Assembly (NCBI GenBank): GCA_964628195.1 | Contig: CAZVPF010000006.1 | Span: 62,001-126,000, forward strand | Direction: 5' to 3' | Origin: CAZVPF01 sp964628195 | Lineage (GTDB): Bacteria > Planctomycetota > Phycisphaerae > Sedimentisphaerales > Anaerohalosphaeraceae | DNA: 64,000 bases | In this document: positions 61,948 to 64,000 of the stretch, piece by piece | Layout of the letters: every line of letters starts with the position of its first letter | Position numbering within the stretch: position 1 is the stretch's first letter | Program-made: the position numbers and the translations under genes | Notes under the pieces: model-generated | Told to the model about the DNA's origin: nothing | Databases searched by the model: none | Seen by the model: only the letters and a program-made list of their open reading frames with translations

Positions 61948-62550
61948 TCAATTGCCCTGCAAAACCCCTGTAAAACCAATGAAAGCCAGCGCCATCATCC
62001 CCGCGATAATAAGCGATATGCCCGGCCCCTGCAGACCCGCAGGTATCGACTCGTTACGCAGCCGCTGACGTATCCCAGCCATCGCCGTTATCGCAAGCAT
62101 CCATCCAAGCCCGGAACCGAGCCCGTAACCGATCGTCACTATAAAACTGTAATCGCGTATCACCATAAAAAGCGACGTGCCCAGTATCGCGCAGTTAACC
62201 GTAATAAGAGGCAGGAATATTCCCAGCTTCTGATACAGAAACGGCGAGTACCGCTCGATTACAAGCTCCACGAACTGCACGAACGCGGCAATTACGATAA
62301 TGAAAATAATGAACCGGAAAAACTCTATATGAAAATACTCCAGTACATAATGATATACCACCCAGTTTATCGCAGAAGTGCACGTAATAACGAACACCAC
62401 CGCCCAGCCCAGCCCGACCGCGGCCTTTACCTCACGCGAAACCGCGAGAAACGGGCAAAGACCCAAAAAGTAACTAAGCAAAATATTCTGCGTGAATATC
62501 GCCGAAATGCAGACAACAAAAGCCTGCGCCATCTGTGCCTGTATATCCAT
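61948..62550 (-). CDS. nqrE: Na+-translocating NADH:quinone reductase subunit E
   Basis: A 200-residue membrane protein with six helices, NqrE/RnfA type. The iron-binding Cys are in FLGLCPFLAVS and VNCAILGTS. Together with NqrD it holds the intramembrane iron-sulfur site. It overlaps nqrD by one base. Confidence 0.95.
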   Translation of the reverse strand: MDIQAQMAQAFVVCISAIFTQNILLSYFLGLCPFLAVSREVKAAVGLGWAVVFVITCTSAINWVVYHYVLEYFHIEFFRFIIFIIVIAAFVQFVELVIERYSPFLYQKLGIFLPLITVNCAILGTSLFMVIRDYSFIVTIGYGLGSGLGWMLAITAMAGIRQRLRNESIPAGLQGPGISLIIAGMMALAFIGFTGVLQGN

Positions 62551-63179
62551 TACTTATCCTCCCTCGCTATCTTGATCGAGCGGAAAACCCACACCACGAT
62601 CGCCAGCATGAAAAACGCACCCGGAGGCATTACCATAATGATCCACTTATCCCACATATCCGTGCTGAAATACGGAACCGCGAAACCAAGAAATGTCCCC
62701 ATCCCCAGAACCTCGCGAAACGCCGCTATAATAAGCAGCACGAACGAATACCCAAGCCCGTTGACAAACCCGTCAACGAACGCCACAGGCAGAGAATTAG
62801 AATTCGCGCACGCCTCGCACCTGCCCATCACAATGCAGTTTGTAATAATAAGCCCCACGTAAGGCCCCAAATTCTCGCTCATCTGCGGCCAGTAGGCCTT
62901 CAAAATAACGTCAACGATAATAACGTAAAACGCTATGATAAGAGTCTCGACCATCATCCGAATGTTCCGCGGTGTAAAGTTGCGAAGCACCGAAACCGTA
63001 ACCGCACTGAGCGACAGCGTAAACGTAAGCGCAACGCACATCACAACCGTGTTAAGCACAAGGTTTGTCACCGCCAGCGTGCTGCAAATCCCCAGCACCT
63101 GCCCGAACACAGGGTTATTCCCCCATAGCCCCTGGTAAGTCAGCTCCTTCATACTCGGTTTCTGCCCGTTAGGACTCAT
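62550..63179 (-). CDS. nqrD: Na+-translocating NADH:quinone reductase subunit D
   Basis: A 209-residue membrane protein of NqrD/RnfE type. The conserved Cys are in ICSTLAVT and IITNCIVMG; another Cys pair (RCEAC) is unusual. The start overlaps the nqrC stop as ATGA. It forms the inverted pair with NqrE around the iron site. Confidence 0.95.
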   Translation of the reverse strand: MSPNGQKPSMKELTYQGLWGNNPVFGQVLGICSTLAVTNLVLNTVVMCVALTFTLSLSAVTVSVLRNFTPRNIRMMVETLIIAFYVIIVDVILKAYWPQMSENLGPYVGLIITNCIVMGRCEACANSNSLPVAFVDGFVNGLGYSFVLLIIAAFREVLGMGTFLGFAVPYFSTDMWDKWIIMVMPPGAFFMLAIVVWVFRSIKIAREDK

Positions 63180-63802
63180 TCCCCGCCCTCCTTAACACCG
63201 ACCTTGACAAACCAGCCCTCAAGCGCGTCGTTAATTATCCTCTCGACCCTTACACTCGTCTGCGTCGCGCCGGTAACGGCATGAACCTCTCCCTGCTCCA
63301 GTTCGGCCCCGGGCCTTTCCATGCTTATCGCCTTGCCCTCGTAAGATACCTCAAGCCCCGCAAACTGCCCCCGCCAACCTTCGGTAGTTATCTCCGCACC
63401 AAGCCCCGGGGTCTCGGCTTGCTCATAAAAATGTATCGAACGAACCGTCTTCCTGTCGGATTTAATTCCAATAACACCTTTAACAGGCGCCCAAAACCCC
63501 TGCCCATCGAAAGTCACTGCATAACTTTCTATGCTCCCCCCGCTGCGGTACGTATACGCCCCGCCCGCGTCCTCCTCGGGCTCGGTAACCTTCTCACTGA
63601 ATACCCGGTTGACCTCGACACCCGTCATCCCCTGCTCAAAAAGCCCAAGCGCCTTGACCACCGCCGACTGAAAAGCAAGCGCCTGGTTAGCCTCAACTCT
63701 CTCGCGCGTGTAAATGGTGAAACCGATAACCACCGAGCTGAACACCGCCGTCACGATAAACATGTAAAGCACCGGGTAAAAAGCGTTCTTCTTCAAATTC
63801 AT
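63176..63802 (-). CDS. nqrC: Na+-translocating NADH:quinone reductase subunit C
   Basis: A 208-residue FMN-carrying subunit with an N-terminal helix and an FMN-binding domain. The flavin attachment motif appears as VTGATQTSVR near residue 178, with the second Thr the likely covalent site, Thr in place of the usual Ser at the first position. GLGAEITTEGWRGQF is also typical. It overlaps both nqrB and nqrD by ATGA. Confidence 0.93.
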   Translation of the reverse strand: MNLKKNAFYPVLYMFIVTAVFSSVVIGFTIYTRERVEANQALAFQSAVVKALGLFEQGMTGVEVNRVFSEKVTEPEEDAGGAYTYRSGGSIESYAVTFDGQGFWAPVKGVIGIKSDRKTVRSIHFYEQAETPGLGAEITTEGWRGQFAGLEVSYEGKAISMERPGAELEQGEVHAVTGATQTSVRVERIINDALEGWFVKVGVKEGGE

Positions 63803-64000
63803 GCCGCCTTCTCCTTCCCGGCCTTTTTACCGGCCTTGTACTCCCTCACCATATGATCAAGGATCGGAGCGAACATGTTCCCGATAAGTATCGAGAACAT
63901 AAGCCCCCCGTTGAATATCGAAAAATTCCGGATAACCGTCGTGAACGTTCCGATGATTATACCGTAAAATATCTTCGCCTCAGTTGTCCGCGGCGAGCTT
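63799..64000 (-). CDS. nqrB: Na+-translocating NADH:quinone reductase subunit B, 3' end
   Basis: The final 66 codons of NqrB, cut by the window edge. Visible are FYGIIIGTFTTVIR, FNGGLMFSILIGN and MFAPILDH, which match the last two helices of NqrB/RnfD, and a Lys-rich tail ending KEKAA. The TGA is shared with the nqrC ATG. The FMN attachment Thr lies outside the window. Confidence 0.9.
   Translation of the reverse strand, partial: SSPRTTEAKIFYGIIIGTFTTVIRNFSIFNGGLMFSILIGNMFAPILDHMVREYKAGKKAGKEKAA

Noticed and set aside
60846..64000. Rnf complex instead of Nqr
   Set aside because: The set ends in an NqrF-type NADH/FAD/[2Fe-2S] subunit and has the order B-C-D-E-F; no RnfB or RnfC is seen.

Overview
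The window reads as one continuous piece of chromosome from an anaerobic bacterium of the Planctomycetota, most likely a Phycisphaerae/Sedimentisphaerales-type lineage. That placement is inference. It rests on the mix of a formylglycine sulfatase, a sialidase and a TIM-barrel glycosidase, a secreted dockerin protein, a pseudopilin with the planctomycete-type layout, many PQQ-like propellers with a W-x-x-F/W-R-G-P entry motif, paired URO-D-like proteins, rubrerythrins, radical SAM and Fe-S proteins, and Nqr genes. I saw no rRNA, tRNA, CRISPR array, insertion sequence or prophage.

Layout. 1-5.5 kb (+): a glycan-degrading operon (sialidase-like, glycosidase-like, sulfatase). 5.6-8.9 kb (-): MFS transporter, dockerin protein and pseudopilin. 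8.9-16.4 kb (-): a nitrogen-fixation cluster in the order nifA, nifH, nifI1, nifI2, nifD, nifK, an unknown 88-residue gene and a thioredoxin-fold [2Fe-2S] ferredoxin. A near-consensus sigma-54 promoter and a NifA-type upstream site lie in the 373-bp gap between nifA and nifH. nifE, nifN and nifB are not here. 16.6-25.8 kb (-): a compact operon with a double PQQ-like propeller, a 4Fe-4S protein, a radical SAM protein, a DUF116-polyprenyl synthase fusion, and two squalene-cyclase-fold proteins. One of these carries a DxDD acid motif. It looks like an undescribed isoprenoid cyclisation pathway.

26-43 kb (-): a 12-gene, mostly translationally coupled set. It holds a NuoE-Trx-NuoF fusion, a GltD-like flavoprotein that lacks its NAD(P)H domain, NapH/NosR-like and Tat-exported polyferredoxins, a small Cys protein, four beta-propeller proteins, a MacB/FtsX-type ABC transporter and a glycosyltransferase. 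No known terminal catalytic subunit is encoded with it, so it is a good candidate for a new membrane-linked electron-transfer system.

43-51 kb: rubrerythrin, a sugar mutarotase, a strongly charged low-complexity secreted protein and a small lipoprotein, two URO-D-like proteins, and a divergent TRAP transporter operon (dctPQM) ending in a UspA protein. 51-64 kb (-): a pentapeptide-repeat potassium channel, an atypical PfkB kinase, a Cu/Zn-efflux-type permease, a TIGR02757 protein, a small siroheme reductase, a ferritin-like protein, glucose-6-phosphate dehydrogenase, a YyaL-type thioredoxin-domain protein, an unknown gene, and nqrF, nqrE, nqrD, nqrC and the 3' end of nqrB, which runs off the window edge. 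Gene spacing suggests long polycistronic transcripts throughout, with redox chemistry as the shared theme.
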